This document shows positions 1 through 9,027 of a DNA stretch of 64,000 bases, piece by piece. Under the pieces are notes generated by a model that was not told the origin of the DNA, did not search any database, and saw nothing but the letters and a program-made list of their open reading frames with translations. The position numbers and the translations under genes are program-made. The stretch's first letter is position 1, and each line of letters starts with the position of its first letter. Source of the DNA: DAOVRD01 sp964521715 (GTDB lineage Bacteria; Planctomycetota; Brocadiia; SM23-32); contig CAZFSS010000014.1 in assembly GCA_964521715.1 (NCBI GenBank), positions 1 through 64,000 on the forward strand, in the 5' to 3' direction.

Positions 1-52
1 CTGCGGCGAAATCCGCTCCGTCGCGGCCACGGGTCATTCTGTTAGAGGCTCT
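1..52. repeat. Right end of a dispersed MITE-like element (copy 1, truncated by window edge)
   Basis: These 52 bases are identical to 32063..32114, the right end of the complete 278-bp element at 31837..32114. The identity stops exactly at the outer edge of the terminal inverted repeat (CATTCTGTTAGAGGCTCT, 35..52): copy 1 continues AAGCCGG and copy 2 continues TGGTCAA. That is how a mobile-element boundary behaves. The rest of this copy lies outside the window. It sits 27 bases downstream of the stop codon of the SecA-like gene. Confidence 0.85.
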
Positions 53-79
53 AAGCCGGCAGGCCCGTGAGCGGAGAAC

Positions 80-2017
80 TCAAAGCCTGTCCTGCCCGAA
101 AAGGATGCGTTGAGTTTCCTCCTGCGCCAGGTCGCGGACGAGCAACGCGCGCCTGATCTGGGCGAAGCGGTGGGCGAATATCGACTGGGCGCTCTGCACC
201 GCGTGGGCAAGGGAATCGGAGGACTGCGCCCCCGAGCCCAGCTTCTCGCATCTGCGCTTCATGCGCTTGCGGCGCCCCTCCGGCAGCACCTGGAACACGT
301 CGTCATCCGCGCTGACGAAGTATTGCACGGTCCCGGGGTGACCCCGGCGGCCGCATCGTCCGGCCAGCTGCCGGTCCACTCGGCTCAGGACGTCCCGTTC
401 CGTGCTGACGACGTGCATGCCCCCCAGCTCCTCGACTCCGTCGCCGAGTTTGATCTCCACCCCGCGTCCGGCCATCCTGGCGGCGACGGTCACCACGCCC
501 CTGTCGCCTGCCTCGGCAATGATCTCCGCCTCGTGGGCGTGGTTGACGCCGTTGAGGAGCTGGTGATCCACGTTCCTGGCCTTCAGCATCCGGCTGAGTT
601 CCTCGGATTTCTCCACTGAGCGCGTGCCCACCAGCACGGGCCGGCCCCTGGCGTGTTCGGCGGCGATGTCCTCGGCGACGGCTTCCCACCGGGCCTCGGC
701 ATCGGCGGAGAACCGGTCGGGCCGTAGGTGCCGCCGCAGCGGCAGCCGGGGCTCGAAGCGGAGGGTCTTCATGCCGTAGACGCCCCGGAACTCCTTGCGT
801 TCCTCCCAGGCCGTGCCCGTCATGCCGGCCAGGTGCTCGTAGGGGCGCATGAGGGACTGGATGGTGATCTTCTTGGCCACTGTCTGCCGCGGCTGGATGG
901 GCACACCCTCCTTCTGCTCTACGGCCTGATGCAGCTCGCCTCCCAGCCTCTGGCCGATCATGAGGCGGCCCGAAGTCTGGTCGACCAGCACGACCAGCCC
1001 GCCCTGTACGACGTAGTGCTCGCCCCGGTTGAACAGATGGTCAGCGGAGAGCGCCTCCTCGAGCCTCTCCTCCCACTCGGCGTCCATCAGGTGCAAGTAG
1101 CCGTATTCCTTCTGCAATTCGCCGACCCGTTTCTTGCCCCTGTCGGTCAGCTCGGCGGTGCGGCGCACCAGGTCCAGCTTGTAATCCGTCTTCTCTTGGA
1201 GGGACTCTCGCGCAAAGCGGCGGGCCACCAGGTAGGCTTCCGGCGGCCTCTGCACGTCGGCCTGGACGCTGATGGAGAGGGGGCTGCGCGCGTAGTCGAT
1301 CAGGATGCTGTCCACCTCGTCCAGGATGGCGAAGTACCGACCCCTCAGGCACCTTTTCTCCCGGTTGGAACCGTCTATGTCGCTGTGGATGTACTGCCAC
1401 ATGTCTTGCTGCCTGAGCGTGTCCGCCGCCTGCTGGAAGTACTGCCGCAGGAAGTCGAACCCGAGCTGGTGGACCGTGGTGTAGGTCACGTCGGCCTCGT
1501 AGGCACGGCCGCGCTCCCTTGCGGGAGTGTCCGCCAGCACGACGTCCACGGTCAGGCCAAGCATCTCGTAGACGGGCTTCAGGATGCGGGTGTCCCTGCC
1601 GGCCAGGTAGTCGTTGGCCGTCAGCACGTGCACGCCGCGCTGGTCCAGCCCGTAGAGGGCGGCCGCCATGGGGGCGACGAAGGTCTTGCCCTCCCCTGTG
1701 TTCATCTCGATGACGCACCCGCCCGCCAGGCCGGCGGCGGCCTCCACCTGGATGTCGTACTGGCGGATGCCGATGGCGCGCCGGCAGGCCTCCCTGACCA
1801 GCGCGTACACCTCCGGCAGCAGGTCCGTCAGCTCGGCGCCCTTGCGGCGGCGCTGCCTCAGGCCGATCATGCGCTGGGCGATCTCTTCGTCGCGCAGTGC
1901 TTTCACTTCCGGCTCGGCTTTGATCACCTGCTCGGTCTGCCGCCGGTAGTGCGCGTGTCTGAGGGTCTCAACAAGAGGTGTCATCAGATCCGCCGGGGCC
2001 GTGGGGACGACCTTCAT
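80..2017 (-). CDS. SecA-like translocation ATPase, shortened paralogue
   Basis: This 645-residue protein has the SecA motor but is much shorter than housekeeping SecA (usually about 850-950 residues). Walker A is GEGKT at 108-112 and Walker B is DEVDS at 233-237. The region around residues 360-400 carries the SecA hallmark AGMTGTAWEE, and the second motor lobe has MAGRGVEIKLG and QLAGRCGRRGHPG, diverged from the canonical AGRGTDIKLG / QLRGRSGRQGDPG. The C-terminal zinc-binding tail is absent. The gene is divergent from a LEPR-XLL protein gene and close to adaptor, M50 and TolC genes, so I infer that it powers export of the LEPR-XLL proteins rather than general Sec traffic. Start is the first in-frame ATG; its ribosome-binding site is weak. 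Confidence 0.88.
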   Translation of the reverse strand: MKVVPTAPADLMTPLVETLRHAHYRRQTEQVIKAEPEVKALRDEEIAQRMIGLRQRRRKGAELTDLLPEVYALVREACRRAIGIRQYDIQVEAAAGLAGGCVIEMNTGEGKTFVAPMAAALYGLDQRGVHVLTANDYLAGRDTRILKPVYEMLGLTVDVVLADTPARERGRAYEADVTYTTVHQLGFDFLRQYFQQAADTLRQQDMWQYIHSDIDGSNREKRCLRGRYFAILDEVDSILIDYARSPLSISVQADVQRPPEAYLVARRFARESLQEKTDYKLDLVRRTAELTDRGKKRVGELQKEYGYLHLMDAEWEERLEEALSADHLFNRGEHYVVQGGLVVLVDQTSGRLMIGQRLGGELHQAVEQKEGVPIQPRQTVAKKITIQSLMRPYEHLAGMTGTAWEERKEFRGVYGMKTLRFEPRLPLRRHLRPDRFSADAEARWEAVAEDIAAEHARGRPVLVGTRSVEKSEELSRMLKARNVDHQLLNGVNHAHEAEIIAEAGDRGVVTVAARMAGRGVEIKLGDGVEELGGMHVVSTERDVLSRVDRQLAGRCGRRGHPGTVQYFVSADDDVFQVLPEGRRKRMKRRCEKLGSGAQSSDSLAHAVQSAQSIFAHRFAQIRRALLVRDLAQEETQRILFGQDRL

Positions 2018-2057
2018 CCCGTCGGGGGAAGGCTATTCCAGATATTAGCGTCCCACG

Positions 2058-2086
2058 ATTGTACCAACATCCGTCGGCAAAGCCAA
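2058..2086 (-). promoter_or_regulatory. Predicted sigma-70-type promoter of the SecA-like gene
   Basis: On the minus strand, -35 TTGGCT (2086..2081) and -10 TACAAT (2063..2058) are 17 bases apart, about 40 bases before the SecA-like start. Together with the plus-strand promoter at 2214 it makes the 343-base gap 2018..2360 a divergent control region. Nothing else was recognised in the gap. Confidence 0.5.
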
Positions 2087-2213
2087 GCTGCGCGGGGCGG
2101 GCGCCAGGCGCGTCCAGAAGGGGCGACCAGCGGCGGGTGAACGTCCGGGAGGCGCAGAGGCCCTCGCCGGGCGCCAGAGGCGGCGACGGGCGGCCCGGGG
2201 GGCGGTGTTTTTC

Positions 2214-2241
2214 TTGACATCGCTGGCTACGCGTGGATAAT
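2214..2241 (+). promoter_or_regulatory. Predicted promoter of the first LEPR-XLL gene
   Basis: A perfect -35 TTGACA (2214..2219) and -10 GATAAT (2236..2241), 16 bases apart, predict transcription from about 2248 and a 5' leader of roughly 110 bases before the ATG at 2361. Confidence 0.6.
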
Positions 2242-2360
2242 AGGGGGGACTTTCTGGAGAACCGGGGCTGGCGGGGCGGGCCCTGCACGTGGTGGTTCCA
2301 TGGCCGCGAGGGCCGCGCCGGCGCCCGACGCGTTCCCATGATGCTTGCCAGGACAGGGCA

Positions 2361-5300
2361 ATGAAACGCAGAAAACGTGCCGTATCCCGGGTCACAGGGT
2401 TGTCGTTGGAGCGTCTGGAGCCTCGCCTCCTGCTCAGCGCGATCAACGCGGGCGAGCCGTCCGTCCTTTACTCGGGCGACCGGCTCTACTTCGCGCAGGG
2501 CAGCACGTCCTCCGATGGCGAAGGCAACGCCGCCACGGTGGTCATCGCCACCTTCGAGGGGCCGGGCTATGTCGAGGTCTGGGATTCCCTCGACACGCAG
2601 AACGTCTCTGGTCAGCCCTTCCTGGTCAACGGATCGAAGATAGGCGACGTGTACTTCCACGGCGTCACGGAGGATTCGAATCTGTTCATCCAGACGGGCC
2701 AGTTCCTCACGGGTTTCACACTCGGCGACATTGCGGCCCCCCTGATGGACATGGGCAACCACACGATCGGGACTGCGCTGGACATCATCGTCCCCGAGGG
2801 CGACGGGATCACGTACACCACGGGGCTGGCCATCGTCGCCGGCCTGGGGCAGGTGAGCGGGCCGTACACTTACGGCAGTGACTGGTACCGCTTCACTGCC
2901 GAGGAGGCCGAGCGCATCTTCGTGACGGCCACTTCGGGCGCGGCGGTCCTGGAGATCGTCGTCAACCACCCGATCCTCGGCCTGGTGGCCTTCCCTGGGA
3001 ATGACACCGGGAGCAGCCTGCTCGACCTGGATCCGCAGAACGACTCGTTCGACACCCTTACGGCCTATCTGCACGTGCAGACCTCAGGCATCCCCTACAC
3101 GCTCCTTGTGGACCGGGTGGAGCTCAATCGGATCCCCGACAACCCCGTTCAGACCCAGGAGGACCTCCCGCCGACCCTCGTTCTGCCGATGAATGTCACC
3201 TACAACCAGGCGAACCAGACCGGCTTCGGCCCCAGGACGCCGGAGTTCACGCTGTTTGGTAACGGGCCGGTCGTGGCCGGCGGGCCTCCCAACAGCGACT
3301 GGTTCAACTTCACCATCCCGGCAGAGGCGACTGTGTCTGCCTCGGATTTCGTCGGCACGCAAGCGGTGCTGTTTTCGGACCAGAACGGCAACCTCTTCGC
3401 CGATCTGCAGACTGACAGGCAGTTCTACAACGGCACGGGAGGCGTGTTGTCCGTCTGGATGGACGTGGTGAGCCTGACGAACTGGAGCTTCACACTCGAC
3501 ATGGGGCCGGGCGAGCTGGACGTGATGACGACGCCGGTCGTCATTGCCCCCTATAACGTCTACAGCACCGGCCCGTATGACTGGTGGAACGCCGCCGCCA
3601 TGCCCTGGATGGATACCTACGGGACCACGGCGGCCAACGCGCCGGCCGTCAGCGGCGGGGCGGTCGTCACGGGCAACATCTACTTCGACGGGCCTTCGAC
3701 AGGCTTCGGCACCCTGGCCGTAGACGGCTCCCTGAAGGGCTCGATCGGCATGCCCGGCGCCACGCTCGGTCCGGGCGAGACCATCCATGAGATACGCGTC
3801 GGCTACATCCACGGCGTGCAGATCGACTTCCAGGGAGTGACCACCGGCGGCCTCTACACCGAAGGCAACGTGGACAGGCTGCTGGTCCGGAGCACCGTGG
3901 CGGAGCTGCCGGCCACTAACGTCATGGGGGACTACGACCTCGGTCTGGCGGCCAGCATTTACGTCGGCGGGTATCTGATGGAGTTCCAGTGCAGCGGGAC
4001 GATCAACGCCGACATTACCGTCGGGGGCAATTCGAGCGATCAGCCCGTCTTCGACTTCGACCTCAGGGGCGACAACGGCGAGGCAGATGCCGCGCTGTGG
4101 CCGCCCGACCCGCGGGACACGCGTCCGCCCTGGCCGTATCCATTCCCTCCGGATCAGTACATGGAGCTTTACTCGGCCCGAAGCGACGCCGGCCTCAGCA
4201 ACGATTCTCCGGACGCGGCCTTTGTGGTTGGCTCGCCGACCGGCACGTTCACGATTGAGGGCCACATCACGCCTGCAGGCCTTGCCTTTGTTGGCGATCA
4301 GGCGGACGCTCAGGACTGGTACGTCTTCAACGCGGGGCTCGGGCGGCAGGTTACGGTGCAGGTAGACGAGGGCCTGGGCGCCCCCATGCGCGTCTTTGCC
4401 CCCTCGGGAAGGCTCGTGGCTGTGGCGGCCGTCGGGGAGGAACCCGCTACTTTCATGGCTGACGAGGGCGGGAACTACTACCTGATGGTCGGCGAGGTCG
4501 GGGACAGCACGCTTGAGCTGCTTACCGTCGGTTCGGTCGACTACCGGATCACCGTGAGCGGGACGGCGCCAGTGAGCCTGGGCGGCATCGTGGCCGGCTC
4601 CAATGTGTTCGGGGCAGCCGACACGACCGCGACCCTCGAGTTCTCCGACGACATGAGCGACACCTACATCGACGTGGGCGGCAGCGTCGGCTTCATAGAC
4701 GTGCGCAACGCCGGGAACTACGTGGACGCAAACCTGGCCGTCTCGGGCAACGTGGGCTACATCACGGCGGACAACGCCACCAGCAACGACCTGGATTACC
4801 CCTACTTCAACATCGGCGGGAACCTGGACAAGCTGGAGATCCGCTCGGGCGACTTCATGTTCGGCGACGGGGCGAACGCTGCCGACTACAGCGGCTATAT
4901 CACCATCGGCGGCAACCTGGGTGAGCTCTACGTGGCGGGCACCCTCGGCCAGCCGGCCGTGCTGCGCGTGAGCGGCAGCCCCTTCGGGACGCCCCCGATC
5001 AGGGTCAACGGCCACGTCGGGTCGATCATCACGGGGGCGGATTTCTACGCACAGCTTGCCGTCGGCATGGGCATCCATCGGGATGGCCTGGATCTGCTGT
5101 ACGTGGGCGGCAACTTCGGGGCCATTAATGCCGTGTCCCGCCTCGACATGGCGGCCGGCGCGGACGTGGCGTTCGCCCACGTCGTGGGCGAGATCTACTA
5201 CAGGGACGTGACCGGTGTCTCGACCACCGTCGACCCCGTCGTGGTGAACGAGTGGGGCCATGTCTTCACGGATGATGGCGGCAGCGAACTCTACCTGAAC

Positions 5301-8300
5301 CCCGTCTCCACCACGACCATCACCACTGTCGGGCAGGCGATCTACGCCACCAAGCAGGGCGTCTTCACCGTGGACGCGACCACGACGGTGGAAGTGCCCG
5401 CTTCGCTGACTTACCGCTACCTGCCGGTGGGCCGTCCCGGGGGTGGCCCGGTTGGGGCCGTCATCACGGAGATCACCTCGACCGACTCCGTCATCATCGG
5501 CATCGAGGGAGGCAGGGCGGACATCTCCTACGTCACTCTGGACAGCGACGGCGACAGCAACGGCGTCTACCTTGGCCTGGCCAGTCCCGACCCTCTGGCG
5601 GAATTGGACGTCTACTACGTGGGCGCGGCGCCTGGCGGCGCGCCGGCCGCGGCGTATCGGGTCGCGGCCGTCGTCAACTACACGGAGCAGGGCGACATAG
5701 TCAACGTGAACGCGGCTTCGGTCGGCGTGCTGTTCGCCGACGGGCACATCGGGCTGACCGAGCGGTTCGCGCCCGAGGGCGGCGCCCTGCCGAATCCGAC
5801 CCCGGCGACGTTCGCTCCGCCTGCGGTTCCCGCGGTGAGCGTCGATCAGGTGCTGTCCACGGCCGCCGCCGGCGGGGATGACAGCGCGCTCTATTTCAAC
5901 GGCGTGCTCGTGGCGGGGGACGTCAACACCATCATCGCCAACGGCTCCATCGGCGACGTCTACGTGGGCGGCGCCATCCAGACCGTGCGTGCTAATGCGG
6001 ACCGTGAGCTGAACGGCACGGCCTTCAACTTCCGCGGCAAGCACAGGGACGCCCGCTCGTGGGACGGCATAGCGGGCGTGGTGTACGCGGCAGGCGACAT
6101 CTTCACCCTCGGACTCGGCAGCGGCCTGTACGGCGGCACGGGAGGGCGGCCCGTGGGCGGAGTCTTCGCGGGCGGACAGATCTCCATTATCTCGGCCGAC
6201 AACGCCATCGTCGCCGGGCCCATTTTCGCCGCAGGGGGCATCGGCTCCTTCAGCGGCTATGCGACGCGCATCGAGGACACCGTCATCGGCGTCGGCGCGC
6301 AGTTCAGCGACTGGCCCATCTGGGTGCCCACGCGCTTCGCCACGCAGTCCGTCAGGCTGGAGAGCCTGATCCTGACCGGACCCGGCTCCGGCATCGAATC
6401 TTCCATCATCGAGGTCGGCGTGCTGGGCAGCCTCTTCCTCGGACCCCTCGGGGACGGATTCGTCAACTCGAATATCTGGAGCACGGGCGACCCGGCCAGC
6501 GGCGAGGGCATCAACAGCATCACGATCCTGGGCGGCGGGATGGACGGCACCGAGCCGCTCCCCTTCCAGGGCTGGGTGGTCGGCATCTCGACGCACCAGA
6601 ACATCCGGACGATCGGCGTGTGGGACGGCGACATGGTCAACATGGACATCGAAGCCTTCAAGTCGATCGGCTCGATCGCCGTCGCAGGGGACATCGTCGC
6701 CGATACGGCCTCGAATCTGGTCGGCAACCTGGGCATCGGATCGATCACGGCCGGCGCCATTGCAGGCGGAGGCAACCTGCGGATTGGCGCGGCGAGCCTG
6801 GGCAGACTGACGGTCGCGCAGGATGTGGACGCGGAAGTCGAGGTGGACGGAGCCGTCGGCCTGCTCAGCGTCGGCGGGGCGCTGGCGGGCGACTTCGGGC
6901 TTGTCGGTCCGCACGGACACGTGGACACCACCGTGGTCGGCCGGGGCATCCAGGGCAACTTCTCGGCTTTCAGCTACATCGGCTCCGTCACCGTCCTGTC
7001 CGGCGACGTGGTCGGCACCATCTCCGCCGGTGGCAGCAACAGGGATAACGTGGCCATCGGGTCCGTCACCGTTGCCAACGGGGACCTGATCGGCGGGATC
7101 GCCACCACGGCTGAGCTGTCCGCCCTCAGGCCGGGCGGGGCCATCCGGTCCGTCTTCGTCGCGGGCGACGTGCTGGGCGACATCACCGCCACCGGCTACT
7201 ATGATCCCGTGCGGGGCAATCGCATCCGCGGCGACATCGGCACGATCTGCGTGATCGGCGACGTGGCGGGCGACGTCATGACCGTCAAGAACAACCCGCT
7301 CAGCCCGAATGATCCGGGCGGAGACCTGGGCGTCCTGGTAGTCATCGGCGGGGAGCTGAACGGCAACGTCCAGGTCAGCGGAAACGTGAGGCAGATACTC
7401 GTGCAGGGCGGCGCCATCAGGCCCGTCACGCCCGGGCAGAACCTTACGGTCGGAACCACCGCCGGCAACGTCGGCACCATAATGGTCATTGCCCGCCCCG
7501 GGGTGACGGCTGCCATTGCGGATACGGTCACCGTCGACGTCGGCGGGAACCTGGCCCAGATCCTGGTCAGCGGAGCGAACTTCGCCGGCGACCTGGCCGT
7601 GGACGGCACCCTCGGGATGCTGTGGCTGGCTCCCGGAGCTGACATGCTCGGCAACGTGAGCGCCGGTGCGATGGACAACGCGTACATCAACGGGCCGGCC
7701 GGACTCGTGGCGCCGGTCAACGTTGCCGGCCACATCGGGCGCCTGATCGTGCCCGCGGGCACGAGCGCCGGCGGGTCGATCACCGCCGGGGCGGGACTGG
7801 ACCGCCTGCAGACGATGGGCCCCGTGGCCGGACCCGTGAGCATCACGGGCAACGTGGGCGCCGTCAGCATCGTCGGCGCCGACCTGAGCGGGCCCTTCAC
7901 GGTCACAGACGGCAACGTGAACAGCTTGCTCATCTCGGGCGGCCAGTTGGCCGGCGACATCAGCGTGGACGGGAACGTCGGCCTGTTCCAGATCATCAAC
8001 CCCGGCCAGACGGCAATGGGGAGTTCGCTCTTCGTCGGCGATCATGCCGGACAGGTCTTGATCTTCGGCGACATGGACGGAGACATCCGCCTGGGTGACG
8101 ACAACCTCGGCGACGGCGCCGGGCTGGTGATGCTGAATGGCGACGTGGAAGGCGACGTGCAGATCGAAGGCGACGTCGGCTCGCTGCTGATCATGGGCGG
8201 CCGCGTCACGGCCAACGGCACCGCCGATCCGCGCATCAGGATCACGGGCAACGCGGATAACTTCCTGGTGTTCGGCTACACGGGCGCCGGCCCCATGATC

Positions 8301-8930
8301 AATGACGACGTCGTGGTCGGCGACGCGCTCGGCTACTTCCTGGTGGCGGACGGCGCCTTCGCGGGCAGCCTGCACGCCGGGACGATGGGCAACATCCTGT
8401 TCAACACGCCCGACGGCATCACGAACGAGCTCCGGTCCGAGGGGAACCTTGGGCAACTGACGGTGAACTTCGGGCCGATCGGCGCGACCGTCGACGTCTT
8501 CCACCACGCCGGCCGCATTGTGGCTCGGGCCGGCGTGTCCGCCAGCGGCCAGATCAGGGTGAACCGCTCCGGCGTGCCGGGGTCGGGCCTGGACGAGCTT
8601 CTGGTCAGCGGGGGGAACCTTTCCGGGGACGTGAACGTGGCCGGCAACCTGCTGCGGGTCATGGTCAGCGCCAACATCGAGAACTCGGACATTACGGTGA
8701 CTGGCGGCAGCCTGGACGAAGTGCTGGTCACCGGCGACTACCTCAACAGCAATATCGACGCGGGCTCGCTGGGCCGTGTGACAGTGAACGGCCAGGTGGC
8801 GAGCACGGCGCCCCCTCACCAGATCCGCGCCAGGAGCGGCAGTTTCGACCTGTTCGCGGGCGGGGTCCACTACCACATCGACGGATTCCCGGGCGAGACG
8901 ATCAACGGAGTCCAGGTCTTCGTGGGTTGA
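2361..8930 (+). CDS. LEPR-XLL domain giant beta-solenoid surface protein
   Basis: The protein has 2189 residues. It starts with a basic stretch and LEPRLLLS at 19-26, the LEPR-XLL sorting motif known from Planctomycetes and relatives; there is no classical hydrophobic signal peptide. Three pre-peptidase C-terminal (PPC)-like beta-sandwiches seem present (about 133-255, 300-375 and 613-735), each with an SDWY/F-type motif. From about residue 740 to the end it is built of short Gly/Asp/Val-rich strands such as GNVG, VGGNLG and GDVAGDV, as in parallel beta-solenoids. The last ~65 residues (NIDAGSLGRV ... GSFDLFAGGVHY) match the C-terminus of the next gene product. I chose ATG 2361 because LEPR-XLL motifs lie close to the N-terminus; an upstream in-frame ATG at 2289 would add 24 residues. 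Probably exported to the cell surface; no catalytic site seen. Confidence 0.88.
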   Translation: MKRRKRAVSRVTGLSLERLEPRLLLSAINAGEPSVLYSGDRLYFAQGSTSSDGEGNAATVVIATFEGPGYVEVWDSLDTQNVSGQPFLVNGSKIGDVYFHGVTEDSNLFIQTGQFLTGFTLGDIAAPLMDMGNHTIGTALDIIVPEGDGITYTTGLAIVAGLGQVSGPYTYGSDWYRFTAEEAERIFVTATSGAAVLEIVVNHPILGLVAFPGNDTGSSLLDLDPQNDSFDTLTAYLHVQTSGIPYTLLVDRVELNRIPDNPVQTQEDLPPTLVLPMNVTYNQANQTGFGPRTPEFTLFGNGPVVAGGPPNSDWFNFTIPAEATVSASDFVGTQAVLFSDQNGNLFADLQTDRQFYNGTGGVLSVWMDVVSLTNWSFTLDMGPGELDVMTTPVVIAPYNVYSTGPYDWWNAAAMPWMDTYGTTAANAPAVSGGAVVTGNIYFDGPSTGFGTLAVDGSLKGSIGMPGATLGPGETIHEIRVGYIHGVQIDFQGVTTGGLYTEGNVDRLLVRSTVAELPATNVMGDYDLGLAASIYVGGYLMEFQCSGTINADITVGGNSSDQPVFDFDLRGDNGEADAALWPPDPRDTRPPWPYPFPPDQYMELYSARSDAGLSNDSPDAAFVVGSPTGTFTIEGHITPAGLAFVGDQADAQDWYVFNAGLGRQVTVQVDEGLGAPMRVFAPSGRLVAVAAVGEEPATFMADEGGNYYLMVGEVGDSTLELLTVGSVDYRITVSGTAPVSLGGIVAGSNVFGAADTTATLEFSDDMSDTYIDVGGSVGFIDVRNAGNYVDANLAVSGNVGYITADNATSNDLDYPYFNIGGNLDKLEIRSGDFMFGDGANAADYSGYITIGGNLGELYVAGTLGQPAVLRVSGSPFGTPPIRVNGHVGSIITGADFYAQLAVGMGIHRDGLDLLYVGGNFGAINAVSRLDMAAGADVAFAHVVGEIYYRDVTGVSTTVDPVVVNEWGHVFTDDGGSELYLNPVSTTTITTVGQAIYATKQGVFTVDATTTVEVPASLTYRYLPVGRPGGGPVGAVITEITSTDSVIIGIEGGRADISYVTLDSDGDSNGVYLGLASPDPLAELDVYYVGAAPGGAPAAAYRVAAVVNYTEQGDIVNVNAASVGVLFADGHIGLTERFAPEGGALPNPTPATFAPPAVPAVSVDQVLSTAAAGGDDSALYFNGVLVAGDVNTIIANGSIGDVYVGGAIQTVRANADRELNGTAFNFRGKHRDARSWDGIAGVVYAAGDIFTLGLGSGLYGGTGGRPVGGVFAGGQISIISADNAIVAGPIFAAGGIGSFSGYATRIEDTVIGVGAQFSDWPIWVPTRFATQSVRLESLILTGPGSGIESSIIEVGVLGSLFLGPLGDGFVNSNIWSTGDPASGEGINSITILGGGMDGTEPLPFQGWVVGISTHQNIRTIGVWDGDMVNMDIEAFKSIGSIAVAGDIVADTASNLVGNLGIGSITAGAIAGGGNLRIGAASLGRLTVAQDVDAEVEVDGAVGLLSVGGALAGDFGLVGPHGHVDTTVVGRGIQGNFSAFSYIGSVTVLSGDVVGTISAGGSNRDNVAIGSVTVANGDLIGGIATTAELSALRPGGAIRSVFVAGDVLGDITATGYYDPVRGNRIRGDIGTICVIGDVAGDVMTVKNNPLSPNDPGGDLGVLVVIGGELNGNVQVSGNVRQILVQGGAIRPVTPGQNLTVGTTAGNVGTIMVIARPGVTAAIADTVTVDVGGNLAQILVSGANFAGDLAVDGTLGMLWLAPGADMLGNVSAGAMDNAYINGPAGLVAPVNVAGHIGRLIVPAGTSAGGSITAGAGLDRLQTMGPVAGPVSITGNVGAVSIVGADLSGPFTVTDGNVNSLLISGGQLAGDISVDGNVGLFQIINPGQTAMGSSLFVGDHAGQVLIFGDMDGDIRLGDDNLGDGAGLVMLNGDVEGDVQIEGDVGSLLIMGGRVTANGTADPRIRITGNADNFLVFGYTGAGPMINDDVVVGDALGYFLVADGAFAGSLHAGTMGNILFNTPDGITNELRSEGNLGQLTVNFGPIGATVDVFHHAGRIVARAGVSASGQIRVNRSGVPGSGLDELLVSGGNLSGDVNVAGNLLRVMVSANIENSDITVTGGSLDEVLVTGDYLNSNIDAGSLGRVTVNGQVASTAPPHQIRARSGSFDLFAGGVHYHIDGFPGETINGVQVFVG

Positions 8931-9027
8931 TCCTGCCGGTCGGTCGGCGGATCGGGGGCGGACGGGCGCCGACGGCGTGCCGAGAGAACAAGGTGCATAA
9001 GGTGCGTTTCCGACCGAGGGACTGACG

